DNA of 64,000 nt from Isoptericola variabilis 225 (lineage in GTDB: Bacteria; Actinomycetota; Actinomycetes; Actinomycetales; Cellulomonadaceae). How positions within the stretch are numbered: position 1 is the stretch's first letter; the number at the start of each line of letters is the position of its first letter. Shown in pieces: positions 33,934 to 45,019 of the stretch. Location: assembly GCF_000215105.1 (NCBI RefSeq), contig NC_015588.1:744001-808000 (forward strand). Reading direction: 5' to 3'. The position numbers were made by a program, and so were the translations under genes. A model generated the notes under the pieces. That model saw nothing but the letters and a program-made list of their open reading frames with translations. It had not been told where the DNA came from and did not search any database.

Positions 33934-33960
33934 GGCGTCAGGCCGGTCGGCGTCAGGCCG
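33934..33960. repeat. 15-bp tandem duplication containing the thiE stop codon
   Basis: GGCGTCAGGCCG occurs at 33934 and 33949. The second copy contains the thiE stop (33953-33955); the first duplicates it just beyond the gene. Upstream (33904-33933) are two CTCGGGCCGG repeats, so the 59-bp intergenic region is almost entirely repetitive. Confidence 0.65.
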
Positions 33961-34651
33961 GGCCGGCGGCGGTGAGCCGCTCGCGCAGCTCGCGCGCGGC
34001 CCGCTCGGGGTTGGCCGCCAGCGTCAGGGCGCGCACGACGACGACGCGGCGCGCGCCGGCGTCGAGCACCGCGCCGAGCCGCTCGGCGTCGATCCCGCCG
34101 ATCGCGAACCACGGCGTGGCCGGGGCGCTCGCGGCCACGGTGCGCAGCAGGTCCAGCCCGACGGCGGGCCGCCCCGGCTTGGTCGGCGTGGCCCACAGCG
34201 GGCCGACGCAGAAGTAGTCGACCGCGGGGTCGGCGTCGGCGGCCGCGGCCTGCTCGGCCGAGTGCGTCGACCGGCCGAGGACCGGGTCGGGTCCCAGGAG
34301 CGCCCGCACCGCCGGCACGGGCAGGTCGCGCTGTCCCATGTGCACCACGGGCGCGCCCGTGAGCCGCGCGACGTCGGCGCGGTCGTTGACCGCCCACAGC
34401 GCGCCGTGCTCCGACGCGACCCGCGCCACGAGTTCCTGGAGCTCGAGCTCGCGCGCGACGTCGAGGGTCTTGTCGCGTAGCTGGACGACGTCGACGCCGC
34501 CCGCGAGCACCGCGTGCAGGAAGTCCTCGAGGTCGCCGCGCTCCTCGCGCGCGTCGGTGCACAGGTAGAGGCGGGCGTCCGCGAGCCGGGCGCGCGGGTC
34601 GAGCGGGGCGGCGGCGGGCGCGGGCGTGCCGAGGGGCGAGGGCGTGGTCAC
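33953..34651 (-). CDS. thiE: Thiamine-phosphate synthase
   Basis: Joins hydroxymethylpyrimidine-PP and thiazole-P to thiamine-P. The 232-residue TIM barrel has [38 protein letters not shown] and [22 protein letters not shown], the standard ThiE motifs. The GTG start has TACGCT 7 nt upstream and no Shine-Dalgarno. It is divergent from the riboswitch-controlled thiO operon and is itself not behind the riboswitch. Confidence 0.96.
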   Translation of the reverse strand: MTTPSPLGTPAPAAAPLDPRARLADARLYLCTDAREERGDLEDFLHAVLAGGVDVVQLRDKTLDVARELELQELVARVASEHGALWAVNDRADVARLTGAPVVHMGQRDLPVPAVRALLGPDPVLGRSTHSAEQAAAADADPAVDYFCVGPLWATPTKPGRPAVGLDLLRTVAASAPATPWFAIGGIDAERLGAVLDAGARRVVVVRALTLAANPERAARELRERLTAAGPA

Positions 34652-34678
34652 GGCGGCCAGCGTAGCCAGCCGCCTCGG

Positions 34679-34684
34679 TAGGCT
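34679..34684 (+). promoter_or_regulatory. -10 box of the thiOSG operon
   Basis: TAGGCT sits 6 nt upstream of the TPP riboswitch, so the transcript would begin at the aptamer's first helix. Confidence 0.6.
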
Positions 34685-34690
34685 GGTGCG

Positions 34691-34770
34691 CGCACGGGAG
34701 CCCCGGCCGGGGCTGAGAGGGCGTACGCCGACCGTCGAACCTGATCTGGGTCATGCCAGCGAAGGGAGCA
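34691..34770 (+). promoter_or_regulatory. TPP riboswitch (THI element)
   Basis: The conserved cores are both present: GGGGCTGAGAGGG (pyrimidine-binding arm) and ACCTGATCTGGGTCATGCC followed by AGCGAAGGGA. It ends 3 bp before the thiO GTG, and its last helix includes the AGGGAG ribosome site, so TPP binding probably blocks translation initiation. Confidence 0.95.
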
Positions 34771-34773
34771 CCA

Positions 34774-37025
<2,252 letters not shown>

Positions 37026-37056
37026 GCGAGCGCCGCGGACCGTGCCGGGGCGGGGT

Positions 37057-38304
37057 TCAGTACGACGGCACGGACGGGTCGACGTCGCGCGACCAGGCGG
37101 CGATGCCGCCGGCGACCTCCCGCGCGTCGAGCCCCTCGTCGCGCAGCACGGCCGCGACACGCGCGGCGCGCGGGCCGGCCTTGCACAGCACGTGCACGGG
37201 CCGGCCGTCGGCACGGTGCGCGACGTCGGCGACCACGGCGTCCCGGTCCGGACCGGCGAACGCCCCCGACGGCACGACGTGCGCCCCGTCGAGAGCGGCG
37301 ACCTGGACCTCCCACGGCTCGCGGACGTCGAGCACGAACGGCTCGACGCCGTCGCCGGCGGCCGCGGACGCCCGCAGCGCGGCGAGCTCGCGCGGCGAGA
37401 CGGTCGTGGGGGACGACGGCGGGGCCACGGGCGGCACGCCGCAGAACGTGGCGTACGCGGCGTCGTCGGGCAGCGCGGCCACGGCGGGGCGCGTGGGGTC
37501 GCGCCGCACGGTCAGGTGCCGCCACGTGAGCTCGAGGGCGTCGTAGACCGCGAGGCGCCCGAGCAGGGTGCGCCCGGCTCCCGTGACGAGCTTGATCGCC
37601 TCGGTGGCCATGACCGAGCCGATCGTGCCGCACAGCGCACCGAGCACGCCGCCCGTGGCGCAGTCGGGAGCGAGGGCGGGCGGCGGGGGCTCCGGGAAGA
37701 CGTCGCGGTACGTCACGCCCTCGACGTCACCGGGCGGCGCCGCCCAGAACGTCGCCACCTGGCCCTGGAAGCGGTAGATGCCGCCCCACACGACCGGCAC
37801 GCCGGCGAGCTCGGCCGCGTCCGAGACGAGGTAGCGGGTCGCGAAGTTGTCCGACCCGTCGAGCACCAGGTCGTACCCCCGCAGCAGGTCGAGGGCGTTG
37901 CGCGAGCCGAGGCGCTCGCGGTGCTCGACGACGCGGACCGCGGGGTTGACGTCGGCGAGCGCCGCGGCGGCCGAGGCGGTCTTGGGCGTGCCGACGTCGC
38001 CGGTCCCGTGGAGCACCTGGCGCTGGAGGTTCGAGGCGTCGACCACGTCGTCGTCGACGACCCCGAGCGTGCCGACCCCGGCGGCCGCGAGGTAGAGCAG
38101 CGCCGGGCTGCCGAGTCCGCCCGCGCCCACCACCAGGACGCGGGCCGCCGCGAGGCGGCGCTGCCCCTCGACGCCGACCCCGGGCAGCGAGAGGTGCCGC
38201 GCGTAGCGCACGGCCTCGTCGCCCCCGAGCGGCCGGCCGGGGGCGACGAGCGGGGGCAGACCGCCCGCGTCCTGGGTGTGGGTGGATGCCGAGGTCCGGG
38301 TCAC
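37057..38304 (-). CDS. moeZ: Adenylyltransferase/sulfurtransferase MoeZ (ThiF/MoeB-rhodanese fusion)
   Basis: 415 residues. The N-terminal E1-like domain has VLVVGAGGLGSPALLYLAAAG (ATP site), NLQRQVLHGTGDVG and the cysteine of APDCATGGVLG; the C-terminal rhodanese domain has the sulfur-carrying loop VLCKAGPRAARV. Such proteins adenylate and sulfurate the C-terminus of ThiS, MoaD and CysO. It lies convergent to thiOSG with a 31-bp gap and probably acts as ThiF for that operon. The zinc CxxC pairs of MoeB are absent, as in other MoeZ proteins. The GTG start has TATCCT 6 nt upstream, a likely leaderless promoter. Confidence 0.93.
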   Translation of the reverse strand: MTRTSASTHTQDAGGLPPLVAPGRPLGGDEAVRYARHLSLPGVGVEGQRRLAAARVLVVGAGGLGSPALLYLAAAGVGTLGVVDDDVVDASNLQRQVLHGTGDVGTPKTASAAAALADVNPAVRVVEHRERLGSRNALDLLRGYDLVLDGSDNFATRYLVSDAAELAGVPVVWGGIYRFQGQVATFWAAPPGDVEGVTYRDVFPEPPPPALAPDCATGGVLGALCGTIGSVMATEAIKLVTGAGRTLLGRLAVYDALELTWRHLTVRRDPTRPAVAALPDDAAYATFCGVPPVAPPSSPTTVSPRELAALRASAAAGDGVEPFVLDVREPWEVQVAALDGAHVVPSGAFAGPDRDAVVADVAHRADGRPVHVLCKAGPRAARVAAVLRDEGLDAREVAGGIAAWSRDVDPSVPSY

Positions 38305-38310
38305 CGCACG

Positions 38311-38316
38311 AGGATA
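38311..38316 (-). promoter_or_regulatory. -10 box of moeZ
   Basis: TATCCT on the minus strand ends 6 nt before the GTG start; no Shine-Dalgarno. Confidence 0.5.
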
Positions 38317-38326
38317 GGCCGCGGCG

Positions 38327-40096
38327 TCACTCGTGCTGCCAGCTGTGCCACAGCCGCGCGTAGTCGCCGCCCGCCGCGACCAGGTCGTCGTGCGGGCCGA
38401 TCTCGGTGATCCGCCCGCCGTCGACCACGGCGACCCGGTCGGCGTCGTGCGCCGTGTGCAGGCGGTGCGCGATCGCGACGACCGTGCGGCCCGTGAGCAC
38501 CGCGTTGAGCGAGCGCTCGAGGTGCCGCGCGGCGCGGGGGTCGAGCAGCGACGTCGCCTCGTCGAGCACGAGCGTGTGCGGGTCGAGCAGCACGAGCCGC
38601 GCGAGCGCGACCTGCTGGGCCTGCGCCGGGGTGAGCGCGTGCCCGCCCGAGCCGACCTCGGTCTCGAGCCCGTCGGGCAGCGCGGCCGCCCACTCGCGCG
38701 CGTCGACCGCGCCGAGCGCCTCCCAGAGCCGCTCGTCGGACGCCGTCGTGTCCGCGAGCCGCAGGTTCTCGGCGAGCGACCCGACGAACACGTGGTGCTC
38801 CTGCGTCACCAGCGCGACGTGCGTGCGCAGGTCCTCGAGCGGCAGCTCGACGAGCGGCACGCCGCCCACGGTGACGGACCCGCCGGTGGGCGGGTGGATG
38901 CCCGCGAGCATGCGCCCGAGCGTCGACTTGCCCGCGCCCGACGGCCCGACGACGGCGAGCCGCTCGCCCGGGCGCAGGTCGAGGTCGATGCCGTGCAGCA
39001 CGTCGTGACCCTCGCGGTAGGCGTAGCGGACCGCGTGCGCGCGCACCTCGTCCGAGGCGGGCACCGCGGTGCCGGCCTGCCGGTCCGGGCCGACGAGCCC
39101 CACGCCGACGAGCCGCGCGAGCGCGACGGCGGCGACCTGCAGCTCGTCGAGCCAGAACACGAGGTCGAACACCGGCCCGCCGAGCTGGTGGGCGTACAGC
39201 GCGATCGTCGCGACCGTGCCGACGGTCGTGAGGTCCTGCGAGGCGAGCCACGCGCCCCACAGCACGACGACGATCGGCGCGACGGCCACCGCGGCGTCGA
39301 GCGACGGGATGAGCCGCAGCCGCAGGCCGAGCGTGTACTTCTCGGCCTCGAACGTCTCGGCCAGGTCCCGGCGCAGCCGGCGTCGCACCTTGGAGCCGAG
39401 GAAGAGCGCGTCGGTCGTGCGCGCGCCCTCCACGGCCTCGGTGATCGTGCCGTTGACCGTCGCGTACGCCGCCGACTCGCGCAGGTAGCCGGGCGTCGCC
39501 CGCTTGAGGTACCAGCGCGTCGCGACCCAGATGAGCGGCACGCCCGACAGCAGGCCGATCGCCACGAGCGGGTCGGCGAGGAACGACGCGACGACCGTCA
39601 GCACGATCGTGACGATGCACACGAGCACCCGCGGGACGCCGAAGCGCACCGCGTGCTGGAGCTTGTTGACGTCGTTGGTCGTGCGCGCGACCAGGTCGCC
39701 CGTCCCGGCCTTCTCGACCACGGACAGCGGCAGCCGCGTCACGGTGTTCATGAACTCCTCGCGGAGCTCGGCGAACACCTCCTCGCCGAAGACCATCGAC
39801 ACCTTCTGCGCGAAGCGGGTGACGACGGCCTGCGCGACGACGGCGCCGACGAGCACGAGCGCGAGCGTGTCGACGCGGCCGAGCCTGGTGCCGCCCGCGA
39901 CCTCGTCGATGATCCGCCCGAGCAGGTACGGGCCCGCGAGGCCGGCCACGGCCGCGACCGTGTGCAGCGCCGCGATGGCGCCGAGCGCCCCGCGGTGCCG
40001 GCGGAACAGCCGGCCCACGGTGCGCTTGACCTCGGCGCGGTCCGCGATGGGCAGCAGGTTCGCGCCCGCCCTCGGGGGCGCGGGGGTGGCGCTCAT
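38327..40096 (-). CDS. ABC exporter half-transporter, catalytic-site subunit (B)
   Basis: 589 residues: six-helix membrane domain (about 30-330), then the ATPase. Its Walker A is intact (VVGPSGAGKSTLGRM), as are Walker B (TLVLDEATSLLD) and the H-loop (VAIAHRLHTAHD). The signature that should read LSGGQ is instead ALTPAQAQQ. It therefore supplies the nucleotide-binding half of one good ATP site in a heterodimer with the neighbouring gene, whose signature is intact. It probably exports a drug, lipid or peptide; the substrate cannot be told. The ATG overlaps the stop of subunit A (ATGA). Confidence 0.93.
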   Translation of the reverse strand: MSATPAPPRAGANLLPIADRAEVKRTVGRLFRRHRGALGAIAALHTVAAVAGLAGPYLLGRIIDEVAGGTRLGRVDTLALVLVGAVVAQAVVTRFAQKVSMVFGEEVFAELREEFMNTVTRLPLSVVEKAGTGDLVARTTNDVNKLQHAVRFGVPRVLVCIVTIVLTVVASFLADPLVAIGLLSGVPLIWVATRWYLKRATPGYLRESAAYATVNGTITEAVEGARTTDALFLGSKVRRRLRRDLAETFEAEKYTLGLRLRLIPSLDAAVAVAPIVVVLWGAWLASQDLTTVGTVATIALYAHQLGGPVFDLVFWLDELQVAAVALARLVGVGLVGPDRQAGTAVPASDEVRAHAVRYAYREGHDVLHGIDLDLRPGERLAVVGPSGAGKSTLGRMLAGIHPPTGGSVTVGGVPLVELPLEDLRTHVALVTQEHHVFVGSLAENLRLADTTASDERLWEALGAVDAREWAAALPDGLETEVGSGGHALTPAQAQQVALARLVLLDPHTLVLDEATSLLDPRAARHLERSLNAVLTGRTVVAIAHRLHTAHDADRVAVVDGGRITEIGPHDDLVAAGGDYARLWHSWQHE

Positions 40097-41886
40097 CGCG
40101 CGGCTCCTTCCAGCTCGTCGGTGTCCTCGGCCAGCTCCGTCGTGTCCTCGGCCATGCTGCGGCCGACGACGTCGCGGTAGCGCGCGCCGAGCTCGTCGTC
40201 GCGCTCGAGCAGCTCGGCGTGCGTGCCCGACGCCGCGACGCGCGCGTCGCCGTCGAGCAGGACCACCTCGTCGAGGCGGTCGAGCACGAGCGGGCTCGCC
40301 GTGACGACGAGCGTCGTGCGGCCGCGGCGCACGGTCGAGACGCGCTCGGCGATGCGGGCCTCGGTGTGGGCGTCCACGGCGCTCGTGGGCTCGATGAGCA
40401 CGAGGATCTCCGGGTCGGTGAGCAGGGCCCGCGCGAGCGCGACGCGCTGGCGCTGGCCGCCCGAGAGCGACCGGCCCTTCTCGGGCAGCTCGCCCTCCAG
40501 GCCGCCCGGGACGCTGTCGAGGACGTCGTGCGCGTCGGCCGCGAAGAGCGCCGCGAGCAGGTCCGCCTCGCTCGCCCGGCCGCGCGCGTCGAGCTCCTCG
40601 CCCAGCACGCCCGAGAACAGGTGCGGCGTCGCCTCGGAGACCACGACGCGGTGGCGCAGGGTCTCCTTGTCGAGGTCGGCCAGCAGCACGCCGCCGAGCC
40701 GGACCGGCGTCGCGGCCTCGGCCTCGTCGTCGAACCGGCCGAGGCGGACCGCGATGCGTGCCGACGCGTCCGGGTCGGCCGAGACCAGGCCCACGACGCG
40801 TCCGGGCCGCAGCACGAGACCGCTCGTCTCGTCGACGAGCTCCGCGCCCTCGGGCGGCGCGTCGGCCGGCCGCGCGGGCTGCGGCGTCGCCTCCTCGACC
40901 TGCAGGACGCCCAGGATCTTGCGCGACGACACGACCGCCCGGATGACCATCTGCAGCATCTGGGTCGCGATCTGCACCGGCCACGAGAGGAACGCCGCGT
41001 AGCCGTAGTAGGCCACGAGCTGGCCGCTCGTGATGTCGCCCACGACGGCGGCACGCGCGCCGAGCCACAGCACGAGGGCGACGAGCAGGCCGGGCAGGAG
41101 CACCTGCAGGCCGTCGAGCACCGACTGCAGCACCGCGACGCGCACGCCCTGGCGGCGCACCTCCTGCGACTGGCGCGCGTAGCGCCCGGCGAAGACCTCT
41201 TCGCCACCGATGCCGCGCAGGATGCGCAGGCCCGAGACGGTGTCCGAGCCGAGCGCCGTCAGGCGGCCCTGCGCCTCGCGGTGCGTGCCCTGGCGCGACT
41301 GCAGCGGCTTGACCAGCAGCGCGAGGACGCCGGCCACGACCGGGATGCCGAGCGTGAGCACGAGCCCAAGCGTGAGGTTCTGCGACAGCACGACGAGCGC
41401 GACGACGACGTAGGCGAGCACGCCGCCCGTGAACCGGCCCGCCATGGCGAACATGTCGCCGACGCGCAGCGCGTCGTTCGCGACCGCGGCGACGACCTCG
41501 CCCGTGGGCAGGCGGCGCGTGATCGCGTGGCCGGCGCGGGAGGCCTTGTCCCCGATGAGCTGCGAGAAGGAGAACGCGGCGCGCAGCCAGTTCTCGACGT
41601 CCCACGTGTGGCTGAAGATGCCCGCGACGACGATGACGGCGGCCGCGACGAGCATCGCGCCGCACCAGACCCACAGCTCGGGGCCGAACCCGTGCGCGAG
41701 CCCCTCGTCGATCGCGCGGCCCAGCAGCAGCGGTGCCGCGGCCGACGCGAGCATGGCCACGACGCCCACGAGCAGCGACTTCGCGAGCACGTCGCGCTGG
41801 CGCCACGCCTGCCAGGTGAGCAGGCGCGCCGCGGACGTCAGGGGTGGGGTGCCCGTGTCGGGCAGAGGAAGGGGGCGCACGGTCAT
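40093..41886 (-). CDS. ABC exporter half-transporter, degenerate-site subunit (A)
   Basis: 597 residues with a six-helix membrane domain and an ATPase domain. The signature SLSGGQRQRV is perfect, but Walker A is replaced by LVSADPDASARI (no lysine), Walker B reads ILVLIEPTSAVD (Asp to Ile, Glu kept), and the H-loop histidine is missing (VVTASPLVL). It complements subunit B so that the heterodimer has one canonical and one dead ATP site. TAGGCT is only 2 nt before the ATG at 41886, so the third codon, GTG at 41880, may be the true leaderless start. Confidence 0.92.
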   Translation of the reverse strand: MTVRPLPLPDTGTPPLTSAARLLTWQAWRQRDVLAKSLLVGVVAMLASAAAPLLLGRAIDEGLAHGFGPELWVWCGAMLVAAAVIVVAGIFSHTWDVENWLRAAFSFSQLIGDKASRAGHAITRRLPTGEVVAAVANDALRVGDMFAMAGRFTGGVLAYVVVALVVLSQNLTLGLVLTLGIPVVAGVLALLVKPLQSRQGTHREAQGRLTALGSDTVSGLRILRGIGGEEVFAGRYARQSQEVRRQGVRVAVLQSVLDGLQVLLPGLLVALVLWLGARAAVVGDITSGQLVAYYGYAAFLSWPVQIATQMLQMVIRAVVSSRKILGVLQVEEATPQPARPADAPPEGAELVDETSGLVLRPGRVVGLVSADPDASARIAVRLGRFDDEAEAATPVRLGGVLLADLDKETLRHRVVVSEATPHLFSGVLGEELDARGRASEADLLAALFAADAHDVLDSVPGGLEGELPEKGRSLSGGQRQRVALARALLTDPEILVLIEPTSAVDAHTEARIAERVSTVRRGRTTLVVTASPLVLDRLDEVVLLDGDARVAASGTHAELLERDDELGARYRDVVGRSMAEDTTELAEDTDELEGAAR

Positions 41887-41933
41887 CCAGCCTAGGTACC
41901 GCCACCGACACCGGGCACCGGTTTTTCCTCACC

Positions 41934-41939
41934 TACCAT
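41934..41939 (+). promoter_or_regulatory. -10 box of the DUF3817 gene
   Basis: TACCAT ends 6 nt before the GTG at 41946; no ribosome site is visible. Confidence 0.5.
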
Positions 41940-41945
41940 GCTGGG

Positions 41946-42350
41946 GTGACCTCCCCGCAGCAGCCCGTCCCCGCACCGACGTCCGACCAGGCCGCGGCCG
42001 CCATCCGCAAGGCCCGCGGCGCCCTGGCGCGCTACCGCGTGCTGGCGATCGTCACGGGCGTGATGCTGCTCGTGCTGTGCGTCGAGATGTTCTTCAAGTA
42101 CGTCGTGCCGGTCGACGCCGTCGTCGACTACATGGGGTGGGTGCCCTTCGCGCACGGGTGGATCTACGTCGTGTACCTGGTCACGGTGCTCGACCTGTGG
42201 GCCAAGATGCGTTGGGGCTTCGGCCGCCTGGTGACGATGGTGCTCGCGGGCGTCGTGCCGGTCATGTCGTTCGTGCTGGAGAAGAAGGTGCACGCCGAGG
42301 CCGACGCCAAGCTCACCGCGCTCGCGGAGCGGTACGCGGTCGAGGCCTGA
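41946..42350 (+). CDS. DUF3817 integral membrane protein
   Basis: 134 residues with three predicted membrane segments: VLAIVTGVMLLVLCVEMFF, a middle stretch around HGWIYVVYLVTVLDL, and LVTMVLAGVVPVMSFVLE, where HGW and the final FVLEKKV are typical of DUF3817. The function is unknown. It lies directly upstream of guaA in the same orientation, an association common in actinobacteria, though guaA has its own -10 box. Confidence 0.9.
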   Translation: MTSPQQPVPAPTSDQAAAAIRKARGALARYRVLAIVTGVMLLVLCVEMFFKYVVPVDAVVDYMGWVPFAHGWIYVVYLVTVLDLWAKMRWGFGRLVTMVLAGVVPVMSFVLEKKVHAEADAKLTALAERYAVEA

Positions 42351-42395
42351 CGCCCGGGCGCCGGCCCGCTGGACGGACCGGCGTCGGGCCGCGAA

Positions 42396-42401
42396 TAGAC
42401 T
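42396..42401 (+). promoter_or_regulatory. -10 box of guaA
   Basis: TAGACT ends 6 nt before the GTG of guaA, the same hexamer and spacing as guaB. Confidence 0.55.
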
Positions 42402-42407
42402 GGCACG

Positions 42408-44006
42408 GTGACGTCGCCCGCCACCGCTCGTTCCGCATCCACCACGACGCCCCGCCCGGTCCTCGTCGTCGACTTCGGCGCGCAGTACGCGCAGCTCATC
42501 GCGCGCCGCGTCCGCGAGGCCAAGGTCTACTCGGAGATCGTCCCGCACACGTTCACGGTCGAGCAGATGCTCGCCAAGGACCCGGCCGCGATCATCCTGT
42601 CCGGCGGCCCGGCGTCCGTCTACGCCACGGGCGCCCCGTTCGTCGACCCGGCCCTGTTCGACGCCGGCGTGCCGGTCCTCGGCATCTGCTACGGCTTCCA
42701 GGCCATGGCCAAGGCGCTCGGCGGTGAGGTCGCCCAGACCGGCCTGCGCGAGTACGGCGGCACCGAGGTCGAGGTGTGCTCGGCCGGCGTGCTGCTCGCC
42801 GGCACCCCCGACCACCAGACCACGTGGATGAGCCACGGCGACGCCGTGCACGCCGCGCCCGAGGGCTTCGAGGTGCTCGCGACGTCCGCCGGCTCGCCCG
42901 TCGCGGCCTTCGAGGACCGCGGCCGCCGCCTCTTCGGCGTGCAGTGGCACCCCGAGGTCAAGCACTCCGCGCACGGCCAGACGGTGCTCGAGCACTTCCT
43001 CTACGAGGGCGCGGGCCTCGCGCCCGACTGGACCCCCGGCAACGTCATCGCCGACCAGGTCGAGGCGATCCGCAAGCAGGTCGGCGACGCGCGCGTGATC
43101 TGCGGCCTGTCCGGCGGCGTCGACTCCTCGGTCGCGGCCGCGCTCGTCCAGAAGGCGGTCGGCGACCAGCTGACCTGCGTCTTCGTCGACCACGGGCTGC
43201 TGCGCGAGGGTGAGGCCGAGCAGGTCGAGCGCGACTTCGTCGCCGCGACCGGCGTCAACCTCGTCGTGCGCGACGAGCGCAAGAGGTTCCTCGACGCGCT
43301 CGCCGGCCACAGCGACCCGGAGACCAAGCGCAAGATCATCGGCCGCGAGTTCATCCGCGTCTTCGAGGACGCCGCACGCGACATCGTGGCCGACGCCGGC
43401 GCGCACGGCGAGGAGGTCAAGTTCCTCGTCCAGGGCACGCTCTACCCCGACGTCGTCGAGTCCGGCGGCGGCGAGGGCGCGGCCAACATCAAGTCGCACC
43501 ACAACGTGGGCGGCCTGCCCGACGACCTGCAGTTCGAGCTCGTCGAGCCGCTGCGCACGCTGTTCAAGGACGAGGTGCGCGCGGTCGGCCTCGAGCTCGG
43601 CGTCCCCGAGGCGATCGTGTGGCGCCAGCCGTTCCCCGGCCCCGGCCTGGGCATCCGCATCGTCGGCGAGGTCACCGGCGAGCGCCTGGAGATCCTGCGC
43701 AAGGCCGACGCCATCGCGCGCGAGGAGCTCACCCGGGCGGGCCTGGACCGCGACATCTGGCAGTGCCCCGTCGTGCTGCTCGCCGACGTGCGCTCGGTCG
43801 GCGTCCAGGGCGACGGCCGCACCTACGGCCACCCGATCGTGCTGCGCCCCGTGTCGTCCGAGGACGCCATGACGGCGGACTGGACCCGCCTGCCGTACGA
43901 CGTCCTGTCGGTCATCTCGACCCGCATCACCAACGAGGTCGCGGAGGTCAACCGCGTGGTCCTCGACGTGACGAGCAAGCCGCCCGGCACCATCGAGTGG
44001 GAGTGA
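42408..44006 (+). CDS. guaA: GMP synthase (glutamine-hydrolysing)
   Basis: Aminates XMP to GMP using glutamine and ATP. The 532-residue protein has the class-I glutamine amidotransferase domain ([17 protein letters not shown] with the nucleophilic Cys; [10 protein letters not shown] with the His-Glu), the ATP pyrophosphatase loop [14 protein letters not shown] and the dimerisation domain ending KPPGTIEWE. The start is set by the adjacent -10 box and the [17 protein letters not shown] strand. A strong terminator follows. Confidence 0.98.
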   Translation: MTSPATARSASTTTPRPVLVVDFGAQYAQLIARRVREAKVYSEIVPHTFTVEQMLAKDPAAIILSGGPASVYATGAPFVDPALFDAGVPVLGICYGFQAMAKALGGEVAQTGLREYGGTEVEVCSAGVLLAGTPDHQTTWMSHGDAVHAAPEGFEVLATSAGSPVAAFEDRGRRLFGVQWHPEVKHSAHGQTVLEHFLYEGAGLAPDWTPGNVIADQVEAIRKQVGDARVICGLSGGVDSSVAAALVQKAVGDQLTCVFVDHGLLREGEAEQVERDFVAATGVNLVVRDERKRFLDALAGHSDPETKRKIIGREFIRVFEDAARDIVADAGAHGEEVKFLVQGTLYPDVVESGGGEGAANIKSHHNVGGLPDDLQFELVEPLRTLFKDEVRAVGLELGVPEAIVWRQPFPGPGLGIRIVGEVTGERLEILRKADAIAREELTRAGLDRDIWQCPVVLLADVRSVGVQGDGRTYGHPIVLRPVSSEDAMTADWTRLPYDVLSVISTRITNEVAEVNRVVLDVTSKPPGTIEWE

Positions 44007-44013
44007 GCCGGGA

Positions 44014-44045
44014 GGGCGGCGGGGTGCACGCGCACCCCGCCGCCC
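44014..44045. terminator. guaA terminator (bidirectional)
   Basis: GGGCGGCGGGGTGC, four bases, GCACCCCGCCGCCC: perfect 14-bp arms with a CTTCC tail, 7 bp after guaA and 5 bp before the convergent DUF6463 stop. Confidence 0.85.
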
Positions 44046-44050
44046 TTCCG

Positions 44051-44389
44051 TCACCGCCGTCGTGAGCTGCGCCGCGCCAGCCACGCGATGGGGAAGGAGA
44101 ACCAGAAGCCCGAGACGGCGCTGAGCACGACGCCCCACAGGCCCGTCGCCGCCATCAGCGTGGCGAACCCGCGCGGCGCCCCGTCGCCCCGTCGCTCGGC
44201 CGCCATGACGGAGGACCCGACGAGGCCGAGGACGAGCCCGACGGTGACGTACCAGAACGCCACTCCGCGCAGGGTCGCCTGGGCGGGGTCGGAGTCGACC
44301 GCGCCGAGCACCCTCGCGTCGAGGATGCTGCGCACCGACTCCGGGTAGAACACCGGTGTCGCAGCCACGTGGACCGCGGCGAGGACCAC
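44051..44389 (-). pseudogene. DUF6463-like membrane protein, N-terminally truncated
   Basis: Encodes about 112 residues with three or four hydrophobic segments (VVLAAVHVAATPVF, VAFWYVTVGLVLGLVGSSV, LMAATGLWGVVLSAVSGFWF). The coding-like reading continues upstream of the GTG at 44389 (RCSGFWT) up to about 44410 but then runs into the head of the divergent TetR gene. No start codon or promoter of its own is left, so the first residues and the promoter appear lost. The GTG at 44389 could still start a shortened protein. The function of the family is unknown. Confidence 0.65.
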
Positions 44390-44443
44390 GGTCCAGAACC
44401 CTGAGCACCTGACGACCTGCTGGCCTCCTCCGGGATCGGCGGC

Positions 44444-45019
44444 GTGACGATCGAGGCGCTCTGCGAGCGGCTGGGGCTGAGCAAGGGCTCCTTCTACCAC
44501 CACTTCAAGGGCATGGCCGGGTTCCGGACGGCGTTGCTCGAGCACTTCGAGGAGCGCGAGACGCGCGCGTTCGTCGCCGCGGTCGAGGCGCTGCCCCTGA
44601 CGGGCGGCGCGGAGCGGTTGTGGGCGCTCGCCGAGGCCGTCGCGGCGGACGAGGCGCACGACACCCTCGAGCCGCAGGTCCGGGTGTGGGCCTCCCGGGA
44701 CCCGGTGGCCCGCGAGCACCTCGAGCGGGTCGACCGCCGGCGCCTCGAGTACCTCCGGGAGCAGTGCCGGCTCGTCACCCAGGACGCAGACCTCGCCGAC
44801 GACGTCGCCACGACGATCTACCTCGTCGTCGTGGGGGCGAGCCACGTCGTGCCCCAGGTGCTCGTGCGGGACCAGGTGCGCCTGTGGGACCGGCTCGCGG
44901 GTCGCTCGAGGCACGACCTCGCTAGACGAGCGCCGCCGCCCGGCGGTACGCCTCCTCGGCGTCGGCCAGCACGCGCGGCCACGACAGCGGCAGCTCCGCC
45001 GCGCGGTTGTGCGCGATGA
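44444..45019 (+). pseudogene. TetR-family regulator, truncated at the N-terminus
   Basis: The frame keeps most of a TetR helix-turn-helix (VTIEALCERLGLSKGSFYHHFKG) and a ligand domain, but helix 1 is missing: upstream in frame reads APDDLLASSGIGG, preceded at once by a TGA at about 44402. Only the internal GTG at 44444 is available as a start, which removes the first DNA-binding helix. At the 3' end the frame continues past the expected end (about LAGRSRHDLAR) into low-complexity Arg/Pro/Ala overlapping the convergent glycosyltransferase by 98 bp, as though its own stop were lost. Probably non-functional. Confidence 0.7.

Noticed and set aside
33894-33952. Possible small RNA in the GC-rich repeat between SURF1 and thiE
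   Set aside because: Only short tandem GC repeats are seen; there is no promoter or clear stem-loop with a tail.
34753-34773. ATG at 34753 as the thiO start
   Set aside because: It lies inside the conserved TPP aptamer (GGGTCATGCC); the GTG at 34774 has a proper ribosome site.
44088-44348. Plus-strand small open frame opposite the DUF6463-like gene
   Set aside because: Low-complexity Thr/Ala/Arg translation; the minus strand carries the hydrophobic membrane-protein reading.
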